NCBI GenBank assembly: GCA_009924985.1
Contig: RFQL01000003.1
Span: forward strand, 1-43,333
Reading direction: 5' to 3'
Length of the DNA stretch: 43,333 bases
Source of the DNA: Burkholderiaceae bacterium
Lineage (GTDB): Bacteria; Pseudomonadota; Gammaproteobacteria; Burkholderiales; Burkholderiaceae
Every line of letters begins with the position of its first letter. Position 1 is the stretch's first letter. Below the pieces are notes generated by a model that ran no database searches, had not been told where the DNA came from, and saw only the letters and a list, made by a program, of their open reading frames with translations. Both the position numbers and the translations under genes were made by a program. Shown here piece after piece: positions 1 to 8,845 of the stretch.

Positions 1-806
1 ACCTAAACAAGCCTGCCTGCTAGCAGAGGAGCGTTCCTTAGGCTCTCGCAATGCAGTCCACATCAATCCCAAAGACTGGGATATGGCGGTGACCTGCCTG
101 CATAAAAAGTGGAGTCCAGAGCAAATCGCAGATCAAGTGGGTATTAGCCATGAGACCATTTATCGTCATGTGTACGCGGATAAAGCCGCTGGCGGCAGTC
201 TTTGGGAGCAGCTGCGCTGCCAAAAGAAACGCAAGAAGCGCTATGCCAGTGGCCGAGATCGCAGAGGCCAGATTGTGGGTAGAAGGCCGATCAGTGAGCG
301 CCCAGTCCATATTGAGACTCGGGCCCAAGTCGGTCACTGGGAAGGCGATACGGTGATTGGCGCGGCCCACAAGCAAGCCATTATTACTTTAGTAGAGCGC
401 AAGAGTGGCTATGCGTTAATCACTAAAGTAAGCAACAAAACCTCGGATCTGGTGAGCCAGGCCATCATTACTAAATTAAACCCCGTGACCTCACTCGTTA
501 AAACCCTGACTTTTGATAATGGCAAAGAATTTGCTGAACACAGGCGAATCGATACCGCCCTTCAATCAACGACGTACTTTGCGGATCCGTTTGCTAGTTG
601 GCAACGCGGATCCAACGAAAACTTCAATGGTCTATTGCGGCAATACATCCCGAAAAAGAGACCGCTATCGACTGTGACCAATCAGGAGCTTAGAATGATC
701 CAACAAGAACTCAATAGTCGCCCTAGAAAGCGCTTGGGATTTAAAACCCCCAATGAAGTATTTATGCAGTCTTTAAACCGTGTTGCACTTCGTGTTTGAA
801 TCTACG
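1..806 (+). mobile_element. IS30-family insertion sequence, right part (left end outside window)
   Basis: The window opens inside an IS30-family element. The transposase frame is open from base 2 and stops at 799. The sequence overlapping the stop (about 777-806) looks like the right terminal inverted repeat of this family, in which the last transposase codons lie within the repeat. Immediately beyond it the reading of a HigB toxin gene on the other strand begins, which places the element's edge near 800-808. The left repeat and the target duplication cannot be seen, so the exact boundary and the subgroup are inferred. Confidence 0.8.
2..799 (+). CDS. IS30-family transposase (5'-partial)
   Basis: DDE transposase that cuts and joins the ends of its own insertion sequence. 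The frame is open back to the window edge, so the N-terminus (the first helix-turn-helix) is missing. What is visible: a second helix-turn-helix region (SPEQIADQVGISHETIYRHV), then the catalytic core with the first Asp in GHWEGDTVIG, the second in TFDNGKEFAEH and the Glu in QRGSNENFNGLLRQY. These are the three hallmark blocks of the IS30 family. The C-terminus ends inside the terminal repeat. No stop or frameshift is seen in the visible part, so the element may still be active. It points toward, and has interrupted, the higB remnant at 803-982. Confidence 0.9.
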   Translation, partial: PKQACLLAEERSLGSRNAVHINPKDWDMAVTCLHKKWSPEQIADQVGISHETIYRHVYADKAAGGSLWEQLRCQKKRKKRYASGRDRRGQIVGRRPISERPVHIETRAQVGHWEGDTVIGAAHKQAIITLVERKSGYALITKVSNKTSDLVSQAIITKLNPVTSLVKTLTFDNGKEFAEHRRIDTALQSTTYFADPFASWQRGSNENFNGLLRQYIPKKRPLSTVTNQELRMIQQELNSRPRKRLGFKTPNEVFMQSLNRVALRV

Positions 807-982
807 TTAAAAATAACTCTATTATTTCCTACAAAACTCGCGCTTTTGTAGTGCGCCTTGATATCACTTGGTGCCTTCCAATTTGCATTAATCGCCTCGT
901 CATACCATGACTTCAATGGCTGCTCAGAATCTTTGTATTTTTTCCAGAAAATAACTAATGTTTTTTTAGCAATGACTCTCAT
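803..982 (-). pseudogene. higB: HigB-type toxin remnant, cut by the IS30 element
   Basis: Residues 1-60 match the start of HigB_toxin-family mRNA interferases: MRVIAKKTLVIFWKK, then EQPLKSWYDEA, NWKAPSDIKAHY and SASFVGNNRVIFNV. In the family the chain continues for roughly 35-40 more residues that carry the conserved C-terminal part. Here it runs instead into the IS30 inverted repeat, and the frame ends at a stop at 773-775 after nine foreign residues. The toxin is therefore almost certainly dead. In hig modules the antitoxin higA follows the toxin; it would lie beyond the element, outside the window. Family membership is from recalled similarity. Confidence 0.75.
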
Positions 983-986
983 CCTT

Positions 987-1013
987 GCATTATAGTCCCA
1001 TTTTGGGACTATA
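987..1013 (-). promoter_or_regulatory. Perfect palindrome plus -10 box upstream of the higB remnant
   Basis: Bases 991-1013 form a perfect inverted repeat with 10-base arms (TATAGTCCCA and its complement) around a 3-base centre. On the minus strand a consensus -10 box, TATAAT, lies at 989-994 and overlaps one arm, only a few bases before the higB ATG at 980-982. This is the layout expected for autoregulation of a toxin-antitoxin operon by a HigA-type repressor. That the palindrome binds HigA is inference. I see no convincing -35 box. Confidence 0.55.
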
Positions 1014-1049
1014 GCACGAAAACCGCTAATCTCGACTCGAAATTATGGT

Positions 1050-1496
1050 TTACTTCAACTCTTTTAGAGCGCTCTCAAACGATTCGATATCGGCGAAGCT
1101 CCGATAGACCGATGCAAAGCGAATGTAAGCAACTTTATCTAAGCGCTTGAGTTCACGCATCACAAGCTCCCCTACGCGCTCGCTGGGGATCTCCTTTTCG
1201 CCAAAGGACATGAGCTTTTCTTCAATTCGACCAATCGCATCATCAACCGCATCAGACGATACTGGGCGCTTGCGTAATGCCAGCCTAATTGAGCTTACTA
1301 ACTTGTCATGGCTGTATTCCACGCGACTGCCATTCTTTTTTACAATCGCTGGCAAACTAAGCTCTGCTCGCTCATAGGTTGTAAAGCGTTTGTCGCACGA
1401 TGCGCAACGTCTGCGCCTGCGAACTGAATCGCCCTCATCGGATACCCGTGTGTCCATCACCTGGGTATCGTCGCTATGGCAAAAGGGGCAGCGCAT
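1050..1496 (-). CDS. nrdR: Transcriptional repressor NrdR
   Basis: NrdR senses ATP and dATP and represses ribonucleotide reductase genes. The 148-residue product has the usual length. It begins with the zinc ribbon: Cys3 and Cys6 (CPFC) pair with Cys31 and Cys34 (CASC) around an Arg-rich stretch (RRRRR). An ATP-cone domain follows from about residue 46 ([17 protein letters not shown]) to the end. It starts 15 bases after the glyA stop and runs the same way, a conserved glyA-nrdR pair that is probably one transcript. No feature suggests loss of function. Confidence 0.95.
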   Translation of the reverse strand: MRCPFCHSDDTQVMDTRVSDEGDSVRRRRRCASCDKRFTTYERAELSLPAIVKKNGSRVEYSHDKLVSSIRLALRKRPVSSDAVDDAIGRIEEKLMSFGEKEIPSERVGELVMRELKRLDKVAYIRFASVYRSFADIESFESALKELK

Positions 1497-1511
1497 GATT
1501 ATTTTAGATAG

Positions 1512-2756
1512 TTATTTATAAACGGGGAAACGTTTTGTAAGAGCATTAACCTGTTCTTTCACTTTGGTGAGATTAGCAGGATCCTGAGGCTTGTCCAAAA
1601 CATCGGCGATCAAATGCCCCACTTGTTTAGCCTCAGCCTCTTTAAAGCCACGTGTGGTCATCGCTGGTGAGCCCAAGCGAATACCGCTGGTTACAAATGG
1701 TTTTTCTGGATCGTTGGGAATGGCATTTTTGTTCACAGTAATATGTGCCGCGCCCAATGCAGCTTCTGCTTCCTTGCCGGTAATCTTCTTGGCACACAAA
1801 TCCACCAACATCACATGAGACTCCGTTTTGCCAGAGACTATCCGTAAACCTCTTTCAACCAGTGCATTTGCTAAGGCTTGTGCATTCGTAATCACTTGTT
1901 TTTGATAATCCTTAAATCCCGGCTCAAGTACCTCCTTAAATGCAACTGCCTTAGCAGCAATAACGTGCATCAAGGGGCCGCCCTGTAATCCTGGAAATAC
2001 CGCCGAGTTAATCGCCTTCTCATGCTCTGCCTTCATTAAAATGATGCCGCCCCGAGGGCCGCGTAAGCTCTTGTGGGTAGTAGAGGTCACAATATCAGCA
2101 TGCGGAACAGGGTTGGGATAGACGCCTGCAGCAATTAAGCCAGCATAGTGGGCCATATCGACCATGAAGATCGCACCAATCTCTTTGGCTACTTTTGCAA
2201 AACGCTCAAAATCAATTTTCAGAGAATAGGCCGATGCCCCAGCAATAATAAGTTTAGGTTTTTGCTCTCGGGCTAAACACTCCATCTGATCATAGTCGAT
2301 GACTTCATTTTTATCCAAGCCATACGAGATTGCATTGAACCACTTACCACTCATATTGAGCGCCATGCCATGCGAGAGGTGACCGCCTTCCGCTAAGCTC
2401 ATCCCCATAAAAGTATCACCAGGCTTTAGAAAGGCCAAAAAAACAGCTTGGTTGGCCGATGCACCAGAGTGAGGCTGCACGTTGGCTGCTTCTGCGCCAA
2501 ACAATTTCTTAACCCGATCAATTGCTAATTGTTCAGCGACATCAACAAACTCACACCCACCGTAATAACGCTTAGCTGGGTAACCCTCGGCATACTTATT
2601 GGTTAACTGTGAACCCTGTGCAGCCATCACCGCAGGAGAGGTGTAGTTCTCGGAGGCAATAAGTTCAATGTGCTCTTCTTGACGACGGTTCTCATTTTGG
2701 ATCCCGGTCCATAACTCGGGATCAATTTGCGCTAAAGTGTGCTGACGATCAAACAT
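1512..2756 (-). CDS. glyA: Serine hydroxymethyltransferase
   Basis: A PLP enzyme that converts serine and tetrahydrofolate to glycine and methylene-tetrahydrofolate, the main source of one-carbon units. The 414 residues match the usual length. Visible landmarks: the N-terminal [14 protein letters not shown] block, the [14 protein letters not shown] block, and the PLP-binding lysine in [15 protein letters not shown] near residue 230. The ATG at 2754-2756 is preceded by a good ribosome site (AGGAAG, about 6 bases away). It is divergent from tolQ across 93 bases and is followed closely by nrdR. Confidence 0.97.
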   Translation of the reverse strand: MFDRQHTLAQIDPELWTGIQNENRRQEEHIELIASENYTSPAVMAAQGSQLTNKYAEGYPAKRYYGGCEFVDVAEQLAIDRVKKLFGAEAANVQPHSGASANQAVFLAFLKPGDTFMGMSLAEGGHLSHGMALNMSGKWFNAISYGLDKNEVIDYDQMECLAREQKPKLIIAGASAYSLKIDFERFAKVAKEIGAIFMVDMAHYAGLIAAGVYPNPVPHADIVTSTTHKSLRGPRGGIILMKAEHEKAINSAVFPGLQGGPLMHVIAAKAVAFKEVLEPGFKDYQKQVITNAQALANALVERGLRIVSGKTESHVMLVDLCAKKITGKEAEAALGAAHITVNKNAIPNDPEKPFVTSGIRLGSPAMTTRGFKEAEAKQVGHLIADVLDKPQDPANLTKVKEQVNALTKRFPVYK

Positions 2757-2849
2757 AAAGGCTTCCTAAGTAATATCTATTAAAGGCAATAAATTACTAA
2801 ACTTCAGGTGGGGAATGGCTAAAATTACCCTCCATAATACAAAGTCCCT

Positions 2850-3524
2850 ATGAACCCTACTCAAGACCTTTCTATTTTGTCCCTGATACTCAATGCCAGC
2901 TTGCTTGTGCAAGCGGTTATGGTGCTACTCATGGGCCTTTCAGTTGCCTCCTGGACAATCATCTTTCGAAAAGGATCAACTCTTCGAGCAGTTCGGCGGG
3001 AGACCGAGCGCTTTGAGCGGGATTTTTGGGCAGGCGGCGATTTGAACTCCCTGCTGGCGGCTGCCCAGCGCAAAATGAGTGATTCTGGTAATGCAGGGAA
3101 CGCCGCTGTCTTAGAACGTATCTTTGCTGCTGGCATGTTGGAATTTCTAAAGGCTAAAGAAATTGATGCGGCACGTCGGGCTATGAAAGCTAGTTACCAG
3201 CGAGAGATGGACCGTCTCGAAGCTAATCTTCCATTTTTGGCATCAGTAGGTTCTGTGTCCCCTTACATTGGTCTATTTGGTACTGTTTGGGGAATCATGC
3301 ACGCCTTTCGGGGCTTGGCTAATGTGCAACAAGCAACCTTGGCATCGGTTGCACCTGGAATCGCAGAGGCTCTCGTTGCAACGGCCATCGGTTTATTTGC
3401 AGCTATTCCAGCAGTAGTTGCCTACAACCGTAACGCTACGGATATTGATCGTCTCTCCATTCATTTTGAGACCTTTGTTGAAGAGTTCACCAATATTCTT
3501 CAGCGCCAAGGCGGTCGTCTCTAA
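2850..3524 (+). CDS. tolQ: Tol-Pal system protein TolQ
   Basis: Inner-membrane proton-channel subunit of the Tol-Pal machine, which uses the proton motive force to pull the outer membrane inward at division. The 224-residue protein shows the MotA/TolQ/ExbB pattern: an N-terminal membrane helix (about 13-38), a long cytoplasmic loop, then two helices, with the conserved LASVGSVSPYIGLFGTVWGIM block before the second and APGIAEALVATAIGLFAAIPAVVAYN in the third. First gene of the tol cluster. The ybgC thioesterase gene that often precedes tolQ is absent here. Its stop is 4 bases before the tolR ATG. Confidence 0.95.
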   Translation: MNPTQDLSILSLILNASLLVQAVMVLLMGLSVASWTIIFRKGSTLRAVRRETERFERDFWAGGDLNSLLAAAQRKMSDSGNAGNAAVLERIFAAGMLEFLKAKEIDAARRAMKASYQREMDRLEANLPFLASVGSVSPYIGLFGTVWGIMHAFRGLANVQQATLASVAPGIAEALVATAIGLFAAIPAVVAYNRNATDIDRLSIHFETFVEEFTNILQRQGGRL

Positions 3525-3528
3525 CCTT

Positions 3529-3951
3529 ATGGTGAGCCGTTCCTCCTTGAGAACCACACGACGCCGAGCGATATCGGACATCAATGTGGTGCCCTATATC
3601 GACGTGATGCTGGTTCTATTGGTGATCTTTATGGTCACCGCACCCTTAGTCAACCCGGGAGTGGTTAATCTCCCCACTGTTGGTGGTGCAACAGTGCAAG
3701 CCCTCCCTCCTATCTTTTTAACGATTGGCGCGGATGAAGTCATTACAGTGCGTAAAGAGGGTCAGTCATCACAAACTATTTCTAAATTGGAGCTGGGTGC
3801 TTTTGCTCGCTCCCAAGCAGAAAAATCTGCTGAGCAGCCTGTCGTTCTAGCCGCTGATAAATCCATCAAGTATGAAGTCGTGATGGAAGTCATGTCCCGC
3901 CTAAAAGAAAATGGTGTCAAGCGAGTTGGTTTGGCCGTTCGTAGTCAATAA
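3529..3951 (+). CDS. tolR: Tol-Pal system protein TolR
   Basis: ExbD/TolR-family partner of TolQ; its membrane helix carries the proton-binding Asp. The start chosen is the ATG at 3529, just after the tolQ stop, giving 140 residues, close to the family length. The same frame is open further upstream inside tolQ, but that stretch does not look like TolR. The product begins with a short basic tail (SLRTTRRR), then ISDINVVPYIDVMLVLLVIFMV, where the Asp of YIDVMLVLL is the proton site, and ends in a periplasmic domain. No clear Shine-Dalgarno site, so translation is probably coupled to tolQ. Confidence 0.93.
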   Translation: MVSRSSLRTTRRRAISDINVVPYIDVMLVLLVIFMVTAPLVNPGVVNLPTVGGATVQALPPIFLTIGADEVITVRKEGQSSQTISKLELGAFARSQAEKSAEQPVVLAADKSIKYEVVMEVMSRLKENGVKRVGLAVRSQ

Positions 3952-3957
3952 GGAATC

Positions 3958-4731
3958 ATGGGTAGCGCGACTCTTAACTCCTCTTGGCAGTTTCATGCTG
4001 ATCGCGAGCCGGGTACCAAAAAGGCATTCACGCTCTCCTTTGTTGCCCATTTACTCTTGCTTGCCCTATTAACCATGGGCATTAGTTGGAAAACCAGCAG
4101 CCCCGCCGGATTAGAGGTAGAGCTGTGGGACGCGAGCGTTCCAACTCAAACCATCACACCTACGCCATCGATTGAGGTCAAACAAGCAGCAGCAGATATT
4201 GTAATTAAGAAGACAAAGGTAAATCCTGATCCCCCCAAAGAAGTGATCAAAAAAGTAGAGCCCAAGCTAGAGAAGAAGGCTGAAGTAAAACCACCCGAGA
4301 AGAAAGTTGACTCGAAAGAAGAGATTGCTGCTAAAAAAGTAACAGCTGCCGCTGAAAAAGCCCGTGCTGAACAACTTGCTCGTCTGAAGGCGGCCGCTGG
4401 TGCCGAAGGAGGCAGTGGCGGTAAAGTGGGTGATGGTGTTGGTGCGGGTGGCAATGCTCCCTCAGGCTATGCCGATAGGGTGCGTAAGAAGATCAAACCG
4501 CTGATCATCTTTAATGCGGAGGCTGTTTCTGGAAACCCTGCTGTTGTTGTCTTGCTTGATCTAGCACCCGATGGCACGATCCTAAAACGAACTGTTGTTA
4601 CTGCGAGCTCTGAGCCTGCCTGGGACCGAGCGGTCCTTTTAGCGATTGAGCGGGCCGAGAGCCTACCGCGGGATGAAAATGGCAAAATCCCCACGCGCCA
4701 AATTAAATTAACCTTCAAACCCAAGGATTAA
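3958..4731 (+). CDS. tolA: Cell envelope protein TolA
   Basis: TolA spans the periplasm and links TolQR to TolB and Pal. The 257 residues split into a short cytoplasmic tail, one membrane helix (about 23-43, with the conserved SFVAHLLLLALL), a Lys/Glu/Pro/Ala-rich extended region (about 75-145: PPKEVIKKVEPKLEKKAEV), a Gly-rich hinge (GGSGGKVGDGVGAGG), and a C-terminal TonB-like domain from YADRVRKKIKPL to the end. The central rod is shorter than in E. coli, as I recall for other betaproteobacteria. A ribosome site AAGGAA lies just before the ATG, and the gap to tolR is 6 bases. Confidence 0.9.
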   Translation: MGSATLNSSWQFHADREPGTKKAFTLSFVAHLLLLALLTMGISWKTSSPAGLEVELWDASVPTQTITPTPSIEVKQAAADIVIKKTKVNPDPPKEVIKKVEPKLEKKAEVKPPEKKVDSKEEIAAKKVTAAAEKARAEQLARLKAAAGAEGGSGGKVGDGVGAGGNAPSGYADRVRKKIKPLIIFNAEAVSGNPAVVVLLDLAPDGTILKRTVVTASSEPAWDRAVLLAIERAESLPRDENGKIPTRQIKLTFKPKD

Positions 4732-4765
4732 ACCCCTCACGGTGCGAAGGACTTAAAATAGCCTC

Positions 4766-6058
4766 ATGGTACATAACCGAATCCGCTTGCTTTATCTTGG
4801 GCTTATTGCCTTTGTAATTGGCATACCCAGCGTTCAGGCTCAAATGAATATTGAGATTAAGGGGGTTGGTCAATTTCTTTATCCAATCGCAGTCTCTCGT
4901 TTTAATGATGAGAACAAACTCCCTGTGAGCATTACTGACGTGGTGCGGCAAAATCTTGCGCGCAGTGGCTATTTTAAAAATACCGAAATTGGTAACGGCG
5001 CAGAAGATGATCAGGTCATTCCAAATTTCAAGACCTGGGGATCCCGAGGTGCTGATGCACTAGCAGTAGGTTCTGTTACTCAAAAATCACCGGGTCAATA
5101 CGAGATTCGGTATCGCCTGTATGACATTCGTAAGGGGGAGAGCCTCAACGGTTTAATTGTCTCTGCTGGCGTCGACAACCTTCGTCTAGCAGCCCACCGC
5201 ATCTCCGATGACATTATTTTTAAGCTACTAGGTGACAAGGGCGTGTTCTCCACCCGCCTTTCCTATGTGATCAAAGAAGGTAAACGTTTTCGCTTGGTCA
5301 TCTCCGATGCCGATGGCCAAAATATCCGTAACGCACTTAATAGTAGCGAGCCAATAATTTCAGCGGCGTGGTCACCCGATGGGCAAAAGATTGCTTACGT
5401 GTCATTTGAAGATCGCAAACCCATAGTCTATGTTCATGAATTGGCTTCTGGGCGTCGGATTGTTTTATCGAATGCTAAGGGCAATAACAGCGCCCCATCC
5501 TGGGCACCAGATGGCAAATCTTTAGCTATCTCCTTGTCGAAAGACGGTAACACCCAAATTTATCGGGTCAATGCAGACGGTAGTAATTTGTGGCGTCTGA
5601 CGCAAGGTAGCACCATCGATACCGAGCCACAGTTTTCTCCAGACGGTAAGTTTGTTTACTTCACCAGCGATCGTGGCGGTAATCCCCAAATCTATCGAAT
5701 GAGCGCTGAGGGTGAACGCGGAGAACCGGCAAGGCGGATAAGTTTTAAACAACCCTATGCCACCTCCGCTCGCATCTCACCCGATGGTAAATATTTGGCA
5801 TATATTGCTGGCGTGGGAGGCGGATTTAAGCTCCATTTAATGAACCTGCTTACTGGGGATACCACTGCCATGACCGACACAAGCTTTGACGAGTCCCCTA
5901 GCTTTGCCGCTAATGGCCGATATATTCTCTACGCCACTCAGGTGGGCGGTAAAAAGGTATTGGCTGCAGTTTCGGTAGATGGTTATGTCAAGCAAATATT
6001 AAGCATTCCGGGATCGGATGTTCGCCAGCCCACTTGGGGCCCATTTATGGATCAATAG
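4766..6058 (+). CDS. tolB: Tol-Pal system beta-propeller protein TolB
   Basis: Periplasmic TolB binds Pal and TolA. The 430-residue product begins with a Sec signal peptide that probably ends at SVQAQ (about residue 25). An N-terminal domain follows (FLYPIAVSRF, VVRQNLARSGYF), then a six-bladed beta-propeller made of repeated units such as SAAWSPDGQKIAYVSF, SAPSWAPDGKSLAISLSKDG, TEPQFSPDGKFVYFTSDRGG and SARISPDGKYLAYI. The length is normal. It follows tolA by 34 bases in the same direction. Confidence 0.96.
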   Translation: MVHNRIRLLYLGLIAFVIGIPSVQAQMNIEIKGVGQFLYPIAVSRFNDENKLPVSITDVVRQNLARSGYFKNTEIGNGAEDDQVIPNFKTWGSRGADALAVGSVTQKSPGQYEIRYRLYDIRKGESLNGLIVSAGVDNLRLAAHRISDDIIFKLLGDKGVFSTRLSYVIKEGKRFRLVISDADGQNIRNALNSSEPIISAAWSPDGQKIAYVSFEDRKPIVYVHELASGRRIVLSNAKGNNSAPSWAPDGKSLAISLSKDGNTQIYRVNADGSNLWRLTQGSTIDTEPQFSPDGKFVYFTSDRGGNPQIYRMSAEGERGEPARRISFKQPYATSARISPDGKYLAYIAGVGGGFKLHLMNLLTGDTTAMTDTSFDESPSFAANGRYILYATQVGGKKVLAAVSVDGYVKQILSIPGSDVRQPTWGPFMDQ

Positions 6059-6167
6059 TTTCTGAATGAGCCTGTCGTCATGAGAAGGCATAATAGGGTT
6101 TGAAATCAACTTCTAAATTTGTCTTTACCGTATAAAAATAAAATTATATTTAATTGAGGGAGGGAAT

Positions 6168-6677
6168 ATGAAAACCACATCACCCCAGCGTCGTCTTGCG
6201 CTTGCTAGCATTCTTGGTGCAGTTAGTTTTTTGGGTGCCTGCTCATCAGGTGTCAAGTTGGATGATCTAAGCACTGTTAAAGCAGGTGGCAGCGATAGCA
6301 GTAATTTTGCCTCGCAGCCTTGGAATGACCCTAAGAGCCCCCTCTTCCAACGCAGCATCTACTTTGACTTTGATGAGTTCACGATCAAACCTCAGTATCA
6401 AAATATGCTGCAAGCGGGTGCCGCGTTCCTTAAACAAAATCCTCAACAAAAGATCATGATTCAGGGTAATACCGATGACCGAGGTACGGCTGAATATAAC
6501 CTTGCCTTAGGTCAACGGCGCTCCGATGCGGTGCGCCGAGCATTCGCTGCACTCGGTGTGCAAGATGGTCAAATGGAAGCCGTTAGTCTTGGAAAAGAAA
6601 AACCAAAAGCGGAAGGTAACAATGAGGCAGCTTGGGCAGAAAACCGTCGCGCTGATATTATTTACCTCACCAAGTAA
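6168..6677 (+). CDS. pal: Peptidoglycan-associated lipoprotein Pal
   Basis: Outer-membrane lipoprotein that ties the membrane to peptidoglycan and is moved by TolB. The 169 residues start with a lipoprotein signal (lipobox FLGAC, lipidated Cys25). A linker leads to the OmpA-like domain with IYFDFDEFTIKP, the diaminopimelate-contact region (GNTDDRGTAEYNLALGQRR) and a conserved end (ENRRADIIY). A strong ribosome site (GAGGGAGGG) precedes the ATG, and the 109-base gap after tolB is AT-rich, so pal may also have its own promoter. I could not pick one with good spacing. Confidence 0.96.
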   Translation: MKTTSPQRRLALASILGAVSFLGACSSGVKLDDLSTVKAGGSDSSNFASQPWNDPKSPLFQRSIYFDFDEFTIKPQYQNMLQAGAAFLKQNPQQKIMIQGNTDDRGTAEYNLALGQRRSDAVRRAFAALGVQDGQMEAVSLGKEKPKAEGNNEAAWAENRRADIIYLTK

Positions 6678-6695
6678 TTTAGCTAAGTACTCGTC

Positions 6696-7409
6696 GTGAT
6701 ATCTAAATCAGGATTCGTTCTTTTTTTATCTGTTGCAGCCTCACTGCTGTCACAAAATACTTGGGCAATTCTTTCAGATGATGAAGCTCGTAGGGCAATT
6801 CTTGAATTACGCAAGTCGGTGAGTGCATCACAGGCTGCTATCTTAGATCTCCAAAATCAACTTGATAAACAAAAATCTGAGAATGCCCAATTACGTGGTC
6901 AAATTGAAAGTCTGCAAAAACAAAGTGATGATCTAAACAACAACCAAAAATCTTTTTATCAAGATCTTGATGCGCGAGTTTCTCGACTGGAGCCTCAAAA
7001 CGTTGAAGTCGAAGGCGTTACAGGTATTGTTCAAGCCGGAGAAAAATCATCCTATGATGAAGCCCTAAAATCCTTTCAGGCAGGGCAGATCAAAAATGCT
7101 GATAGTGAGTTCACGAGTTTTATTCGTAAATATCCCTCAAGCCCCTATCTGCCCTTAGCGCTCTATTGGTCGGGTAATACAAAATACGCCCTAAAAGATT
7201 ACAAAGCCGCTATTACTCAACTAGAGGGTCTAATTAGCCGCTACCCAGGACATCAGCGCGTGCCTGCGGCAATCTTGACCATGGCGAATGCCAATCTCGA
7301 GTCTGGTAAAAAGGCTGTGGCCAAGAAGTTATTTACCGATCTGATTGCCAAGTATCCAGATTCTGATGCGGCAAATGAAGCGAAGCCTATCTTGGCGGGT
7401 ATTAAATAA
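6696..7409 (+). CDS. cpoB: Cell division coordinator CpoB (YbgF)
   Basis: Periplasmic protein that couples peptidoglycan synthesis with Tol-driven constriction. The 237 residues start at a GTG. They comprise a signal peptide (cut probably after NTWA, about residue 24), a coiled coil rich in Gln, Lys and Leu (about 45-95, with LRGQIESLQKQSDDLNNNQ), and a C-terminal TPR domain (YDEALKSFQAGQIKNADSEF, SPYLPLALYWSGNTKYALKDY). It lies 18 bases after pal, its standard place. Confidence 0.9.
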   Translation: MISKSGFVLFLSVAASLLSQNTWAILSDDEARRAILELRKSVSASQAAILDLQNQLDKQKSENAQLRGQIESLQKQSDDLNNNQKSFYQDLDARVSRLEPQNVEVEGVTGIVQAGEKSSYDEALKSFQAGQIKNADSEFTSFIRKYPSSPYLPLALYWSGNTKYALKDYKAAITQLEGLISRYPGHQRVPAAILTMANANLESGKKAVAKKLFTDLIAKYPDSDAANEAKPILAGIK

Positions 7410-7439
7410 ATAACCTTTTCATTCATTACCGCTTTAAAC

Positions 7440-8204
7440 GTGACCGCTCCATTCCTTTCTGCCTTTGATCTCACTAAACCACGCACTCAAAACGCACCTG
7501 CAGTTATCTTATTTTCAGGTGGGCTCGATTCCACCACAATACTCGCCCTCGCAAAACACTTGGGATATCACTGTTATGCCCTCTCGGTCCATTACGGACA
7601 AAAGCACTCCTCAGAACTAGAGGCTGCCAAACAAATTGCCCACTTACTTGGGGTGGAGCGGCACGAAATCATTCACTTAGATCTGCCTCGGTTTGGTGGC
7701 TCAGCGCTTACGGATCATTCTTTGCATATCCCAACCAGTAATGATCAAGCTAATTTAAATACTAATAGACCAGTCATTCCAATTACCTATGTACCTGCAC
7801 GCAATACGATCATGCTCTCGCTTGCACTGGCATGGGCCGAATCTATTTCAAGCCTAGATATCTTCTACGGTGCCAATGCTGTTGATTACTCGGGCTACCC
7901 TGACTGTCGTCCTGAATATGTTCGCTCATTTGAAGTGATGGCCAATCTTGCTACCAAGGCCGGCGTTGAATCGCTCCACCCAGAAAATGGCTTTCGTATT
8001 CATGCTCCGATTATTCAAATGAGTAAGGCACAAATCATACGACTTGGCGCTGAGATGGGCATTAATTACAGCCAAACTGTCTCATGCTATCAAGCTAATA
8101 CGAATGGTGAGGCATGTGGTATTTGCGAGTCCTGTCAATTACGTAAGACGGGATTTAGTCAAGCAGGGGTCTCTGATCCAACTCGCTATCAAATCAATAT
8201 TTAG
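7440..8204 (+). CDS. queC: 7-cyano-7-deazaguanine synthase QueC
   Basis: Makes preQ0 from carboxy-deazaguanine with ATP and ammonia, on the path to queuosine in tRNA. The 254-residue product has the PP-loop SGGLDS at residues 26-31, the block [22 protein letters not shown], and a C-terminal zinc site built from four Cys (SCYQ..., [10 protein letters not shown]). It starts at a GTG, 30 bases after cpoB, so it may share the tol transcript. The start codon lacks a strong ribosome site. queE and queD are not in this window. Confidence 0.95.
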   Translation: MTAPFLSAFDLTKPRTQNAPAVILFSGGLDSTTILALAKHLGYHCYALSVHYGQKHSSELEAAKQIAHLLGVERHEIIHLDLPRFGGSALTDHSLHIPTSNDQANLNTNRPVIPITYVPARNTIMLSLALAWAESISSLDIFYGANAVDYSGYPDCRPEYVRSFEVMANLATKAGVESLHPENGFRIHAPIIQMSKAQIIRLGAEMGINYSQTVSCYQANTNGEACGICESCQLRKTGFSQAGVSDPTRYQINI

Positions 8205-8218
8205 ACTATCTTTAGTCT
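8203..8218. terminator. Short hairpin between convergent queC and ribE
   Basis: AGACTA and TAGTCT form a perfect 6-base stem around a 4-base loop, exactly spanning the two facing stop codons. A few Ts follow on the plus strand. The stem is short and AT-rich, so it is at best a weak two-way terminator. Confidence 0.25.
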
Positions 8219-8826
8219 TTACCCAACATGCGCGCTACATAGCGCGCAATGAGATCAACCTCTAAGTTCACAGAATCGCCTGCCTTTAGTTGCCCCAGAG
8301 TAGTTCGTGCAAGAGTATGGGGAATGATATTGATCTCAATAGGACACACAGCTAAATCTTTAGATCCCGCTAAATTGACTGTTAAGGATACGCCATTCAC
8401 AACTATAGAACCTTTATAAGCAAGATAAGGTGCAAGAGATTGTGGGGCGGCTATGATTAACCTCCATGAACCGTATGGATCAGCCTGTACAGCCTCAAGC
8501 GATGTGACGTTACCAATTCCATCGACATGGCCACTAACCAAATGGCCTCCTAGGCGATCATTAAAGCGCAGAGCTTTTTCTAAGTTGACCTTCGAAGACT
8601 TATCCAGGACTGTCGTTTTACTAATCGACTCTCTTGAAACATCGCACTCAAACAGAGTATCTTTTAATCCGGTAACGGTCATGCAAGCACCCTGAATCGC
8701 AATGCTATCTCCAATCACCACATCATCGAGATAGGCGGTTGGTGTTGAGATTTCTAAATGAAAGCCATCCCCTTTGGGGGCAACCTTTATGATCTCACCA
8801 ATTGCTGTAATGATTCCAGTAAACAT
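8212..8826 (-). CDS. ribE: Riboflavin synthase (alpha subunit)
   Basis: Final step of riboflavin synthesis: two lumazine molecules are dismuted to riboflavin. The start chosen is the ATG at 8824-8826 because the family begins MFTGII; here MFTGIITAIGEI. An upstream in-frame extension exists but overlaps ribD. The 204 residues form two similar lumazine-binding halves: residues 1 to about 95, with GACMTVTGL and the conserved GGHLVSGHVDGIG near the join, and about 96 to the end (KGSIVVNGVSLTVN). It follows ribD by 19 bases in the same direction. Confidence 0.95.
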   Translation of the reverse strand: MFTGIITAIGEIIKVAPKGDGFHLEISTPTAYLDDVVIGDSIAIQGACMTVTGLKDTLFECDVSRESISKTTVLDKSSKVNLEKALRFNDRLGGHLVSGHVDGIGNVTSLEAVQADPYGSWRLIIAAPQSLAPYLAYKGSIVVNGVSLTVNLAGSKDLAVCPIEINIIPHTLARTTLGQLKAGDSVNLEVDLIARYVARMLGKD

Positions 8827-8845
8827 GGAGAAACTATAGCAGTGT

